Below, in pieces: positions 25,782-33,800 of a DNA stretch of 43,270 bases. The notes beneath the pieces are model-generated. The model worked only from the letters and a program-made list of their open reading frames with translations, was not told where the DNA came from and did not search any database. The position numbers were made by a program, and so were the translations under genes. The stretch is from Bacteroidales bacterium (GTDB lineage: Bacteria > Bacteroidota > Bacteroidia > Bacteroidales > Muribaculaceae), in assembly GCA_014800845.1 (NCBI GenBank), contig JAAVFJ010000050.1, positions 1 through 43,270 of the forward strand. Reading direction: 5' to 3'. The stretch's first letter is position 1. Each line of letters starts with the position of its first letter.

Positions 25782-26765
25782 ATGAGTAAAGTTCTCGTTA
25801 CCGGAGCCGACGGCTTCATAGGTTCTCATCTGACTCAACTGCTTCTGCGCGAAGGCTTTGAAGTGCGAGCGCTCAGTCAGTATAATTCATTCAACAACTG
25901 GGGCTGGCTCGAAGGTATAGACCACCCCGGGCTGGAGGTGGTCTGCGGTGATGTGCGCGACCCGGACTACTGCCGCCATATCTGCCGCGACATGGACATG
26001 GCTTTCCATCTGGCTGCGCTCATAGCCATCCCTTACAGCTACGTGGCCCCTGACAGCTATGTGGACACCAACATCAAGGGCACACTCAACATGTGTCAGG
26101 CTGCCCGCGATATGGGGCTGCAGCGCCTGCTGGTGACCTCCACCTCCGAGGTCTACGGCACCGCCCTGGAGGTCCCCATCAGGGAGACTCACCCCAAGCA
26201 GCCGCAGAGCCCCTACTCCGCCACCAAGATAGGCGCCGACGCGATAGCCATGAGCTTCTACAACGCCTTTGACCTGCCGGTGACCATCGTCCGCCCCTTC
26301 AACACCTACGGACCTCGCCAGAGCGCACGCGCCATCATCCCCACGATAATCACGCAGATAGCTGCCGGCGCCCGGGAGATTAAGGTGGGAGACCTTACCC
26401 CCACGCGCGACTTTAATTTCGTGGAGGACACCTGCCGCGGCTTCCTCGCCATAGCCCGCGCCGAACGCGACAAGGTGGTGGGCCAGGAAATCAACATAGC
26501 CACCGGCAAGGAGGTGAGCATGGAGCGCACTCTCCACACCATAGCGCGCTTGATGAACGCCGACGTGGAATGGGTGACCGACCCGGCGCGTCTGCGCCCC
26601 TCGAACAGCGAGGTGCGACGCCTGCTCGGCTGCTCCAACAAGCTCCGCGAACTCACCGGCTGGAAGTCCGAGTTCACTCTCGAGCAGGGCCTGCAGCGCA
26701 CCATCGACTGGTTCACCAACCCCGATAACCTGAAACGTTACAAGACAAATATCTACAATCAATGA
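25782..26765 (+). CDS. LegB-like nucleotide-sugar 4,6-dehydratase
   Basis: LegB converts GDP-GlcNAc (or UDP-GlcNAc) to the 4-keto-6-deoxy sugar, the first step toward legionaminic acid. The start at 25782 (MSKVLVTGADGFIGSH) gives 327 residues and avoids a non-conserved upstream extension. It is an SDR with GADGFIG (8-14), STSEVYG (120-126) and Y145-K149 (YSATK). Stretches such as NSFNNWGWL, ALIAIPYSYVAPDSYVDTNIKGTLN, RPFNTYGPRQSARA and PTRDFNFVEDT are characteristic of LegB. It ends with a 4-bp overlap into the ATP-grasp gene. Confidence 0.9.
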   Translation: MSKVLVTGADGFIGSHLTQLLLREGFEVRALSQYNSFNNWGWLEGIDHPGLEVVCGDVRDPDYCRHICRDMDMAFHLAALIAIPYSYVAPDSYVDTNIKGTLNMCQAARDMGLQRLLVTSTSEVYGTALEVPIRETHPKQPQSPYSATKIGADAIAMSFYNAFDLPVTIVRPFNTYGPRQSARAIIPTIITQIAAGAREIKVGDLTPTRDFNFVEDTCRGFLAIARAERDKVVGQEINIATGKEVSMERTLHTIARLMNADVEWVTDPARLRPSNSEVRRLLGCSNKLRELTGWKSEFTLEQGLQRTIDWFTNPDNLKRYKTNIYNQ

Positions 26766-27715
26766 CCTCCGACAAACTCATCACCGTACTTATGCTCGGC
26801 GGCGCGCGTCGCGTGTCGATGGCCGAACTCCTCATGCAGAGCGGCAAGCAGCTGGGCCACCATGTCCGCATACTCAGCTACGAGCTTCAGCCTCAAGTGC
26901 CCATCGCTGCAGTGGCCGATGTCATTGTCGGCAAAAAGTGGTCTGACGCCGATGTGGTCGACGACCTCGTGGCCCTGGCCGAGCGGGAGAAGGTAGACAT
27001 TATCCTCCCCTTCGTGGACGGCGCCATTGAGATTGCCGCCCGCTGCGCCATTCGCCTCCCTCACGTGTTTGTGCCCGTGAGCCCCGATGATGTGGCTGCC
27101 ACCATGTTCGACAAAATCGCGGCTGCCAAAGCCTTTAAAGATGCCGAGATACCCATTCCGACAACCTATTCCGCGCTCACAGCTGAGATGCCCGCCATAG
27201 CCAAACCCCGCCACGGCTCCGCTTCGCGAGGCATAAAGGTGTTTCACAACATCGAGGACCTCATGCACCTTGAGGGAATCTCCGACTATCTGGTGCAGGA
27301 ATACATTGACCAACGCGAGGAATACACCGTGGATTGCTACGTCACCGCCGGCGGTGACATACTCTGTACCGTTCCCCGTCTGCGCGAGGAGGTGATGGGT
27401 GGCGAGGTGACCCGCACACGCACCTGCAAGCTCCCCGTGGTGGAGGAGATGAGCCGCAAAGTGCTGGAGGCCTTTGAGTTGCGCGGACCCGTTACGCTGC
27501 AATTCCTTCACGACACCACCCGCGACCGCTTCCTGCTCATGGAGGTCAATCCCCGTCTGGGGGGTGGAGTGGTCTGCTCCATCTATGCCGGCGCCCCGAT
27601 AGCCGACTATATACTTAAAGAGTCTATGGGCCAGAAACTTAACAGGTGCGACGACTGGATGCCAAACACCCTGATGGCCCGTTATCAGAAGGAGGTGATT
27701 TTCTATGACCGCTAA
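26762..27715 (+). CDS. ATP-grasp ligase in nonulosonic acid operon
   Basis: The 317-residue protein has the ATP-grasp layout: an N-terminal Rossmann-like part (LITVLMLGGARRVSMAE), a central nucleotide-binding part (AIAKPRHGSASRGIKVF, then YLVQEYIDQREEYTVDCYV) and a C-terminal metal-binding motif LLMEVNPRLGGG. It resembles carbamoyl-phosphate-synthase-like ligases that join a carboxylate to an amine. It lies between legB and legI, overlapping by 4 bp and 11 bp, where the aminotransferase LegC and acetyltransferase LegH might be expected. It may attach an amino acid or other acyl group to the sugar amine (inference); the substrate is unknown. Confidence 0.85.
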   Translation: MTSDKLITVLMLGGARRVSMAELLMQSGKQLGHHVRILSYELQPQVPIAAVADVIVGKKWSDADVVDDLVALAEREKVDIILPFVDGAIEIAARCAIRLPHVFVPVSPDDVAATMFDKIAAAKAFKDAEIPIPTTYSALTAEMPAIAKPRHGSASRGIKVFHNIEDLMHLEGISDYLVQEYIDQREEYTVDCYVTAGGDILCTVPRLREEVMGGEVTRTRTCKLPVVEEMSRKVLEAFELRGPVTLQFLHDTTRDRFLLMEVNPRLGGGVVCSIYAGAPIADYILKESMGQKLNRCDDWMPNTLMARYQKEVIFYDR

Positions 27716-28715
27716 AAAGACAATAATAATAGCCGAAGCCGGAGTTAACCACAACGGCAGCATGGAGCGCGCCATGGAGATGGTGCGCGTGGCCGCCGAG
27801 TGTGGCGTGGACTACGTGAAGTTCCAGACCGCTGTGCCCGAGCTCGTAATCTCCACTTTCGCTCCCAAAGCCGAGTACCAGAAAGACACTGACGGCGAAG
27901 GGCGCTCGCAGCTCGAAATGTGCAAAGCCATCCACCTACCGCTGGAGGCTTACGCCACTCTGAAGCAGGAGTGCGAGCGCGTGGGAGTAGGATTCATGTC
28001 CACCCCCTTCGACCTCGTTTCCGTGAAGCTCCTTGCCGACCTCGGCCAGGACTACATGAAGGTGCCCTCGGGCGAAATCACCAACCTACCATATCTCCGC
28101 GCAGTGGCAAAGACCGGCCAGAAAGTAATTCTCAGCACCGGCATGTCAGTGATTGAGGAGATAGAACGCGCCATCGAGGTGCTGGAGCAGGGGGGCATGA
28201 AGCGCGATGATATAATAGTGCTGCATTGCAACACTGAGTACCCCACCCCCATGCGTGACGTAAACCTCCTGGCTATGAACGAGATAGGGGAGAGGCTTCA
28301 TGTGCGTACCGGCTACTCAGACCACACTGTGGGCATAGAGGTGCCCGTGGCTGCCACGGCCCTCGGCGCCCGGGTGATAGAGAAGCACTTCACCCTCGAC
28401 CGCAATCTGCCCGGCCCCGACCACCGTGCGTCGCTGGAGCCGGCTGAGCTGAAAGCAATGGTGCGCGCCATTCGAAACATTGATGAGGCGCTCGGCAGCG
28501 GCATCAAGCAGGTGAGCGAGAGCGAACGCAAGAACATGACCGTAGCCCGCAAGAGCATAGTGGCGGCGCGTGACATAGCTGAGGGTGAGATACTTACGGA
28601 GGAAAACATTACAGTGAAACGCCCGGGCAACGGAATCTCACCCATGCGTTGGGATGAAGTGATAGGCAAGCGTGCCTGCCGCAGCTTCGTGGCTGACGAA
28701 CTTATAGAGATATGA
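27705..28715 (+). CDS. NeuB/LegI-type nonulosonate synthase
   Basis: This enzyme condenses a 6-carbon amino sugar with phosphoenolpyruvate to form a nine-carbon nonulosonic acid. The 336-residue protein has the NeuB barrel (IIIAEAGVNHNGS, VDYVKFQT, MKVPSGEITNLPYL, ILSTGMS, TGYSDHTVGIEVPVAA, VIEKHFTLDR, GPDHRASL) and a C-terminal SAF domain (SIVAARDIAEGEILTEENI...KRPGNGISP). LHCNTEYPTPMRDVNL resembles legionaminic-type LegI enzymes more than classic Neu5Ac synthases (from recall of family motifs). It overlaps both neighbours (11 bp and 4 bp). Confidence 0.9.
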   Translation: MTAKKTIIIAEAGVNHNGSMERAMEMVRVAAECGVDYVKFQTAVPELVISTFAPKAEYQKDTDGEGRSQLEMCKAIHLPLEAYATLKQECERVGVGFMSTPFDLVSVKLLADLGQDYMKVPSGEITNLPYLRAVAKTGQKVILSTGMSVIEEIERAIEVLEQGGMKRDDIIVLHCNTEYPTPMRDVNLLAMNEIGERLHVRTGYSDHTVGIEVPVAATALGARVIEKHFTLDRNLPGPDHRASLEPAELKAMVRAIRNIDEALGSGIKQVSESERKNMTVARKSIVAARDIAEGEILTEENITVKRPGNGISPMRWDEVIGKRACRSFVADELIEI

Positions 28716-29824
28716 AAATAGCAGTAGCAACCACCACACGAGCCGACTGGGGACTGCTCAGCCCCCTGGCCCGCGAACTTAGAGACAGAGGTGCCGAGGT
28801 GCAGGTCATGGCTGCCAACATGCACTACAATCCCGCTCTGGGCATGACTATCCGAGAGATTGAGGCCGACGGTTTCACCCCCGTGCTGGAGTGCAAGACT
28901 CAGGGCTCGCCGGCTGAGATAGCCGCGGCCTGCCTTGTAGACTTCGCCGATGCTCTGGAGCGCGAGCGCCCGGCCTGCATCATCTGTCTGGGCGACCGCT
29001 ACGAGATGCTCTCCATAGCCCAGGCGGCTGTCATGGAGGGTGTCCCCGTGGTCCACATTGCCGGAGGAGCCGTGAGCGAGGGTGCTACTGACGACATGTT
29101 CCGACATGCCATCACCAAGCTTTCCTCTCTTCACCTTACCGAGTGCGAGGAGTATCGTCACCGCGTAATCTGCATGAACGAAGACCCGCACCTGGTTATT
29201 AACACCGGCGCCATAGGCATACACAACATACTCAACCTCAGCCCCATCCCCTCTCAGCAGCTGAATGAGGACCTCGGGTTTGAAGTAGATGGCGACACAC
29301 TGCTCTGCACCATGCACTCCGCCACGCTCGATATGAGCATGACCCCCGAAGAGCAATATAACACCCTGCTTCTGGGCATAGAGAAAGCCTTCAGCACCCA
29401 TCCGCGCCTGAAGATACTCTTCACCTACCCCAACAACGACGTAGACCCCACGCCCCTCATAGCCAAACTCGAAGCCTTCCGCGAGATGCATCCCGAGCGT
29501 GTGCTGACCGTTCCCTCGCTCGGCATGAAGCGCTACCTCTCGGCACTGCAATATGCCGGCGGCATGATTGGCAACTCCTCGAGCGGCATAGTGGAGGTGG
29601 CGTCGCTCGGCAAGCCCGTGCTCGATATAGGCATACGCCAGCAGGGGCGCATGAGAGCCGCTTCGGTGATTCACTGCGAGTGCGACAGCGAGCAGATAGC
29701 GCTCGGCATAGACCGCCTCTTCACTCCCGAACTGCAGGAACTCGCCGCCAAGCGCGAGAATCCCTATGCGCGTCGCGACACCCTGCAAATAATGACCGGT
29801 GTAATCCTTAGCACCTTCAGCTGA
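28712..29824 (+). CDS. NeuC/LegG-type hydrolysing NDP-sugar 2-epimerase
   Basis: This enzyme epimerises C2 of a nucleotide sugar and releases the free sugar used by the synthase encoded just upstream. The 370-residue protein shows TTTRADWGLLSPLARELR, LGDRYEMLSIAQAAVMEGVPVVHIAGGAVSEGATDDMFRHAITKLSSLH, IGNSSSGIVEVASLG and DIGIRQQGR, all typical of the NeuC/NnaA family. Whether it acts on a GlcNAc nucleotide or on a diacetamido-trideoxy sugar cannot be read directly; the LegB and LegI neighbours favour the latter. It overlaps legI by 4 bp and legF by 1 bp. Confidence 0.9.
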   Translation: MKIAVATTTRADWGLLSPLARELRDRGAEVQVMAANMHYNPALGMTIREIEADGFTPVLECKTQGSPAEIAAACLVDFADALERERPACIICLGDRYEMLSIAQAAVMEGVPVVHIAGGAVSEGATDDMFRHAITKLSSLHLTECEEYRHRVICMNEDPHLVINTGAIGIHNILNLSPIPSQQLNEDLGFEVDGDTLLCTMHSATLDMSMTPEEQYNTLLLGIEKAFSTHPRLKILFTYPNNDVDPTPLIAKLEAFREMHPERVLTVPSLGMKRYLSALQYAGGMIGNSSSGIVEVASLGKPVLDIGIRQQGRMRAASVIHCECDSEQIALGIDRLFTPELQELAAKRENPYARRDTLQIMTGVILSTFS

Positions 29825-30504
29825 TGAGATACTTATATATAATCCCGGCCCGCGGAGGCTCAAAAGGTATCCCCGGCAAGAACATAAAGCCGCTCGCCGG
29901 CAAGCCGCTGCTTTGCCACTCCGTGGACCACGCCCTCGCCGCCGGCGCCGACCCCGCCGACATCTGCCTCACCACCGACTCCCAGCAGGTGCGCCGCGTA
30001 GGGGAGGAGTATGGCCTGACCGTGCCCTTTCTGCGTCCTGCGGAACTCTCCACCGACACCGCCGGTTCGCGAGAAGTGATGCTCCACGCCCTCGACTTCT
30101 ACGAGCAGCTGCGCGGTAAGTACGACGCCATAGTGCTGCTGCAGCCTACCTCCCCGCTACGCACCGCCGAGGATATTATAAAGGCCCGCGAGCTCTACTC
30201 CCCCGAAATAGACATGGTGGTGAGTGTGACGGAAGCGGCCACCAACCCCTACTACAACGCCTTTGAAACTGCACCCGACGGCACCCTGCACATCAGCAAG
30301 GGTGACGGCCTCTACACGCGCCGTCAGGATGCCCCGAAGGTGTGGGAATACAATGGCGCGGTCTACGTAATCAACCCCGACTCACTGCGCCACATGCCCC
30401 TGGGCAGCTTCCCCCGCCGCATACCCCTCCCCATGCCCCGCAACCGTTCGCTTGACCTCGACACCCCGCTCGACTGGCTGTTGATGGAACAATTACTTAA
30501 GTAG
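29824..30504 (+). CDS. CMP-nonulosonate cytidylyltransferase (NeuA/LegF-type)
   Basis: The enzyme activates the nonulosonic acid with CTP to give the CMP-sugar donor for glycosyltransferases. The 226-residue protein has the P-loop-like PARGGSKGIPGKNIKPL at the N-terminus, LTTDSQQVRRVGEEYG, LLQPTSPLRTAEDI, a WEYNGAVYVINPDS segment and the C-terminal LDLDTPLDW acidic metal site. Its start overlaps the epimerase stop by one base (TGATG at 29822-29826). No sialyltransferase-like gene is found nearby. Confidence 0.93.
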   Translation: MRYLYIIPARGGSKGIPGKNIKPLAGKPLLCHSVDHALAAGADPADICLTTDSQQVRRVGEEYGLTVPFLRPAELSTDTAGSREVMLHALDFYEQLRGKYDAIVLLQPTSPLRTAEDIIKARELYSPEIDMVVSVTEAATNPYYNAFETAPDGTLHISKGDGLYTRRQDAPKVWEYNGAVYVINPDSLRHMPLGSFPRRIPLPMPRNRSLDLDTPLDWLLMEQLLK

Positions 30505-30509
30505 GAGAA

Positions 30510-31028
30510 ATGAAGTATTTTGCAATGATTGACGGGGAGCGCCGCGGCCCCGCTGAGATAGAGACTCTTGTGAACGATGGCTTGCGCCCAGACACGTATG
30601 TGTGGTGTAAGGGTATGGCCGATTGGCAGCAGGCGCGCGAAGTGGCCGACATCTGCCGCTTCTTCCGCCGCCGTCTTCACGACCGCATGCACCCGCAGCT
30701 CGCACCCGTGGAAACCCTCCCGGCAGCTCCCGAAAAAGCATCGGGTGGCTTTGCGCAGTTGAGGGAAATCAGCTCGCAGATAATCAGTACCCCGCCGGCC
30801 GATGATACCGCCGCGCCACCCACTCCCTGCCCGGCGTGGCTCGTGATTCTTGCCTTCATAGGCTGCCTCCCCCTGGGCATAGTGGCGCTCATCTCCAACC
30901 GGCAGATGCACCGCGCCTGGGAGCAGCACAAAAATGAGGTTGCCCACGCAGCGGCGCGCCGTGCCAAGATGGCCGGTGGCATCGGTGCGTGTCTGATACT
31001 GATAATCTTGGCTGCGTTTATTCGTTGA
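30510..31028 (+). CDS. GYF-like plus CD225/dispanin membrane protein
   Basis: The 172-residue protein has an N-terminal GYF_2 (DUF4339-type) domain (KYFAMIDGERRGPAEIETLVNDGLRPDTYVWCKGMADWQQA), a proline-rich linker and a C-terminal CD225/dispanin-like double hairpin (WLVILAFIGCLPLGIVALISNRQMHRAWEQ, then a second hydrophobic segment 152-171). Such fusions are common in Bacteroidota and of unknown function. It follows the cytidylyltransferase gene by 5 nt, so it is probably the last gene of the operon. Its end overlaps the convergent NlpC/P60 gene by 11 bp. Confidence 0.82.
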   Translation: MKYFAMIDGERRGPAEIETLVNDGLRPDTYVWCKGMADWQQAREVADICRFFRRRLHDRMHPQLAPVETLPAAPEKASGGFAQLREISSQIISTPPADDTAAPPTPCPAWLVILAFIGCLPLGIVALISNRQMHRAWEQHKNEVAHAAARRAKMAGGIGACLILIILAAFIR

Positions 31029-31947
31029 AATACAGCGAATTGTCAGCGAAAGAATAGGGGGGAACAACTCCCGCAAGCCGGCGTATCAGCGCCGGTTTGC
31101 GTGCATAATAGGGGCAGGTAGGAGTGGCGTCAGCCTTATTCATTGTGCCCTCAAACACATAGCCGCTGCTCTGCAGCATCTTCCCGTCGCCCAGATAGAG
31201 CGCCACATGGTCTACGCGGCCGGTGGGCGACGTGTAAAAAAGCAAATCGCCGCGACGGGCCTCTTTCATAGAGGGCACCTCCACCCCAACCTTAGCCTGC
31301 TGAGAGGCATTGCGCGGGAGCAGAATCCCCGCCTCCTGCCAGCAGAGCTGTGTAAAGCCCGAGCAGTCCGGGCCGAGCATCGTGGTCCCTCCCCACAGAT
31401 AGGGGGCTCCAAGCATTTCGTAGCCACGGGCAATAACCTGCTCTACCGTTTCATTATTCACCTTACGGGCGCCCTTCTCATCTAAAGATATGAACAGAGC
31501 AGCATTAGCCGTTGCTCTGATTCCCGAAGGAAGTCGCACCTCAATAATTCCCGGCATAATAGTATCAATCAGCTCCACGACCCCGCCATAGGGCACATAC
31601 CCTGCAGGTGAAAGAGTGCCCGGATCGGACAGACGCGCAATGTCTACATCGCTCACCAGGCGTGGTGTCTCGCGCCATCGGTGAGCCTCCGCCTCCGAAA
31701 GCACCTCGATGGAGCTTTTGTGGATATACCCGCGATAGCCGCAAGGGGTCTGTAGCGCCCACCAGGAGTCATCCACGAGCGAGTCAAGCCTGAGCGGAGT
31801 GCCCAGAGTGACCTGTGAGCCCATCTCAGTCTCATGCGCCGGTGCCTCACGCAGCGGAGCCACCGGGATTCTGACAAGCCCGAACCCCTCGGCATGCGCT
31901 GCTGTCATACCTATTAGCAATGTTAAAAATAAAATGAGTTTATCCAT
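31018..31947 (-). CDS. NlpC/P60 cysteine peptidase with SH3-like domains
   Basis: This peptidase probably cleaves peptidoglycan stem peptides. The start at 31947 (MDKLILFLTLLIGMTAAHA) gives a signal peptide; an upstream in-frame extension is rejected because a good promoter lies at 31967-31997. The 309-residue protein has two SH3-like regions (about 22-85 and 95-160) and a C-terminal NlpC/P60 domain: GAPYLWGG (180-187), C195 in DCSGFTQ, H247 in VDHVALYLGD. The third polar position appears to be Q259 rather than His. It resembles the YkfC-like dipeptidyl-peptidase class of Bacteroides. Confidence 0.9.
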   Translation of the reverse strand: MDKLILFLTLLIGMTAAHAEGFGLVRIPVAPLREAPAHETEMGSQVTLGTPLRLDSLVDDSWWALQTPCGYRGYIHKSSIEVLSEAEAHRWRETPRLVSDVDIARLSDPGTLSPAGYVPYGGVVELIDTIMPGIIEVRLPSGIRATANAALFISLDEKGARKVNNETVEQVIARGYEMLGAPYLWGGTTMLGPDCSGFTQLCWQEAGILLPRNASQQAKVGVEVPSMKEARRGDLLFYTSPTGRVDHVALYLGDGKMLQSSGYVFEGTMNKADATPTCPYYARKPALIRRLAGVVPPYSFADNSLYFNE

Positions 31948-31966
31948 ATACCTCGGTTTAATCATG

Positions 31967-31997
31967 CAAATATAGCAACCGCAACCGAAGTATGCAA
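31967..31997 (-). promoter_or_regulatory. Promoter of NlpC/P60 gene
   Basis: On the minus strand TTG (31997-31995) and TATATTTG (31974-31967) are spaced by 20 nt, a full match to the Bacteroidota consensus. It drives the minus-strand peptidase gene and lies between it and divergent porV. No clear consensus promoter is seen for porV. Confidence 0.75.
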
Positions 31998-32066
31998 CCC
32001 TTCGTGGCAATAAATCGCCGCAAAGAGAGTTATATAAGAAGCAACTCTCCCAAAATCTATCTTGCA

Positions 32067-33281
32067 ATGAAGAAATATCTAAACATATCCCTTCTGGCTG
32101 CCCTGCTGCTGAGCGCTCTGACGCTGCGGGCGGAAAACGACATCAAGGACAATGAGTTCAACCCCGTTAACACCGGTGTGACCACCCTCGGCATCACCCC
32201 CGATGCCCGCGGTTCCGCCATGGGTAACCTCGGCGCAGCCACCGATCCCGACATCAACGCGCAGTTCTGGAACCCCTCGAAATATGCGTTTGCCTACTCC
32301 TCCGGAGGTCTCGGCATAAGCTACACCCCCTGGTTGCGCAAACTCGTAAACGACATCTTCCTCGCTGACCTCTCCGGCTACATGAAGCTCGGCTCCGGCG
32401 ATAACCAGGCGCTCTCAGCCTCATTCCGCTACTTCTCGCTCGGCGAGGTGACCAGCAACGACGATGTCGGCAACGTCATCCAGACCATCAACCCCTACGA
32501 GCTCGCCTTCGACGTGGGTTACTCCCGCAAACTCTCTGAGAAATTCTCTATGGGCGTAGTGCTGCGCTACATCCTTTCCGACCTCAGCTACAATGATGCC
32601 TACAGCGGCGAGCAGACCACTGCCGCCTCCGCATTCGCCGCCGACATCTCCGGTTACTATGTGACCTACCCCATGGTGGGACGCAACGAGTGTCAGTTTG
32701 CCTGGGGCTTCAACATCAGCAACATAGGTTCAAAGGTGAGCTACAACCACGGCACCAACAACGCCTTCCTCCCCACCAACCTGCGCCTCGGTGCCAACTT
32801 CATGTTCCCCCTGGCCGACTACAACACCCTGGCTTTCGGCCTCGACCTCAACAAGCTGCTCGTGCCTACCAAACCCCGCGCCAAGGACTACGACATGGAC
32901 TCCATGGAGGGGCAGGAGGAATTTGAAAAAGCCCTTGACGACTGGGAGAACATGTCCCCCATCACCGGTATCTTCAAGAGCTTCTCCGACGCCCCCGGCG
33001 GCTTTAAGGAGGAATTGCAGGAAATCAACCTCTCAATCGGCGCTGAGTATGCCTATAACCAGCAATTCTTCGCCCGCCTCGGTTACTATTACGAGAACGC
33101 CAACAAGGGTGGCCGCTCCTACTTCGGCCTCGGTGCCGGCTTCTCGCTCAACGTAGTGCGCCTCGACGCCTCCTACATGATAGCCACTGCTCAGAGCTCG
33201 CCGCTCGACCAGACCCTGCGTTTCACCCTTTCATTTGACATGGACGGTCTGCGCGACCTCCTCGGAAAACGACGCAAATGA
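32067..33281 (+). CDS. porV: Type IX secretion system outer-membrane protein PorV
   Basis: PorV (LptO) is an outer-membrane barrel of the T9SS that shuttles cargo from the translocon to the attachment complex. The start at 32067 (MKKYLNISLLAALLLSALTLRA) gives a signal peptide. The 404-residue protein has NPVNTGVTTLGITPDARGSAMGNLGAATDPDINAQFWNPSKYAFA, SYTPWLRKLVNDIFLADLSGY, FRYFSLGEV, GFNISNIGSKVSY, FLPTNLRLGANF, FSDAPGGFKEEL and a final RFTLSFD strand, all typical of PorV. It overlaps ispF by 4 bp. It supports T9SS export in this organism, consistent with three cargo-like C-termini in the window. Confidence 0.92.
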   Translation: MKKYLNISLLAALLLSALTLRAENDIKDNEFNPVNTGVTTLGITPDARGSAMGNLGAATDPDINAQFWNPSKYAFAYSSGGLGISYTPWLRKLVNDIFLADLSGYMKLGSGDNQALSASFRYFSLGEVTSNDDVGNVIQTINPYELAFDVGYSRKLSEKFSMGVVLRYILSDLSYNDAYSGEQTTAASAFAADISGYYVTYPMVGRNECQFAWGFNISNIGSKVSYNHGTNNAFLPTNLRLGANFMFPLADYNTLAFGLDLNKLLVPTKPRAKDYDMDSMEGQEEFEKALDDWENMSPITGIFKSFSDAPGGFKEELQEINLSIGAEYAYNQQFFARLGYYYENANKGGRSYFGLGAGFSLNVVRLDASYMIATAQSSPLDQTLRFTLSFDMDGLRDLLGKRRK

Positions 33282-33763
33282 TACCACACTTCCGCACCGG
33301 TACCGGCTTCGATGTGCATCGACTCGTGCCCGGCCGAGAGCTCTGGCTCTGCGGCCTTAAGCTACCCCACACCCACGGACTGCTCGGCCACTCCGACGCC
33401 GACGTAGCCATCCACTCCCTCTGCGATGCGCTGCTCGGAGCTGCCGCCCTGCGCGACATAGGCTACCACTTCCCCGACACCGACCCCGCTTACTCCGGCG
33501 CCGACTCCAAAATCCTGCTGGCACGCGTCGTGGAGTTGCTTGCCGACAAGGGCTACGCCATAGGCAATGTGGACATAACCATCATGGCCGAAGCTCCCAA
33601 AATCAATCCCCACATACCCGCCATGCAGCAGCTTCTGGCTGCCATCATGAAAATCACCCCCGACGCCGTGTCAATAAAGGCCACCACCACTGAAACCCTC
33701 GGCTTCACCGGCCGCCGCGAAGGCATAGCCTCCCTGGCCTCGGCATTAATCTACAAACCCTGA
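33278..33763 (+). CDS. ispF: 2-C-methyl-D-erythritol 2,4-cyclodiphosphate synthase
   Basis: IspF forms the cyclodiphosphate in the MEP isoprenoid pathway. The 161-residue length is standard. Zinc ligands D12 and H14 (GFDVHRL) and H46 (AIHSLCDALLGA) are in place, and the FPDTDPAYSGADS and NVDITIMAEAPKI motifs are conserved, as is TTTETLGFTGRREGIA near the end. The gene overlaps porV by 4 bp; porV-ispF linkage is seen in other Bacteroidota (recalled). A small hairpin (AGCAC 33770-33774 with GTGCT 33781-33785) follows. Confidence 0.96.
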   Translation: MIPHFRTGTGFDVHRLVPGRELWLCGLKLPHTHGLLGHSDADVAIHSLCDALLGAAALRDIGYHFPDTDPAYSGADSKILLARVVELLADKGYAIGNVDITIMAEAPKINPHIPAMQQLLAAIMKITPDAVSIKATTTETLGFTGRREGIASLASALIYKP

Positions 33764-33800
33764 CCCGTCAGCACCACGCAGTGCTCGGCGGGTTCTGCTT

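Noticed and set aside
28313..29863. 516-codon open frame antisense to legI/legG
   Set aside because: It is a long shadow frame in GC-rich coding DNA; the plus-strand proteins are clearly conserved families.
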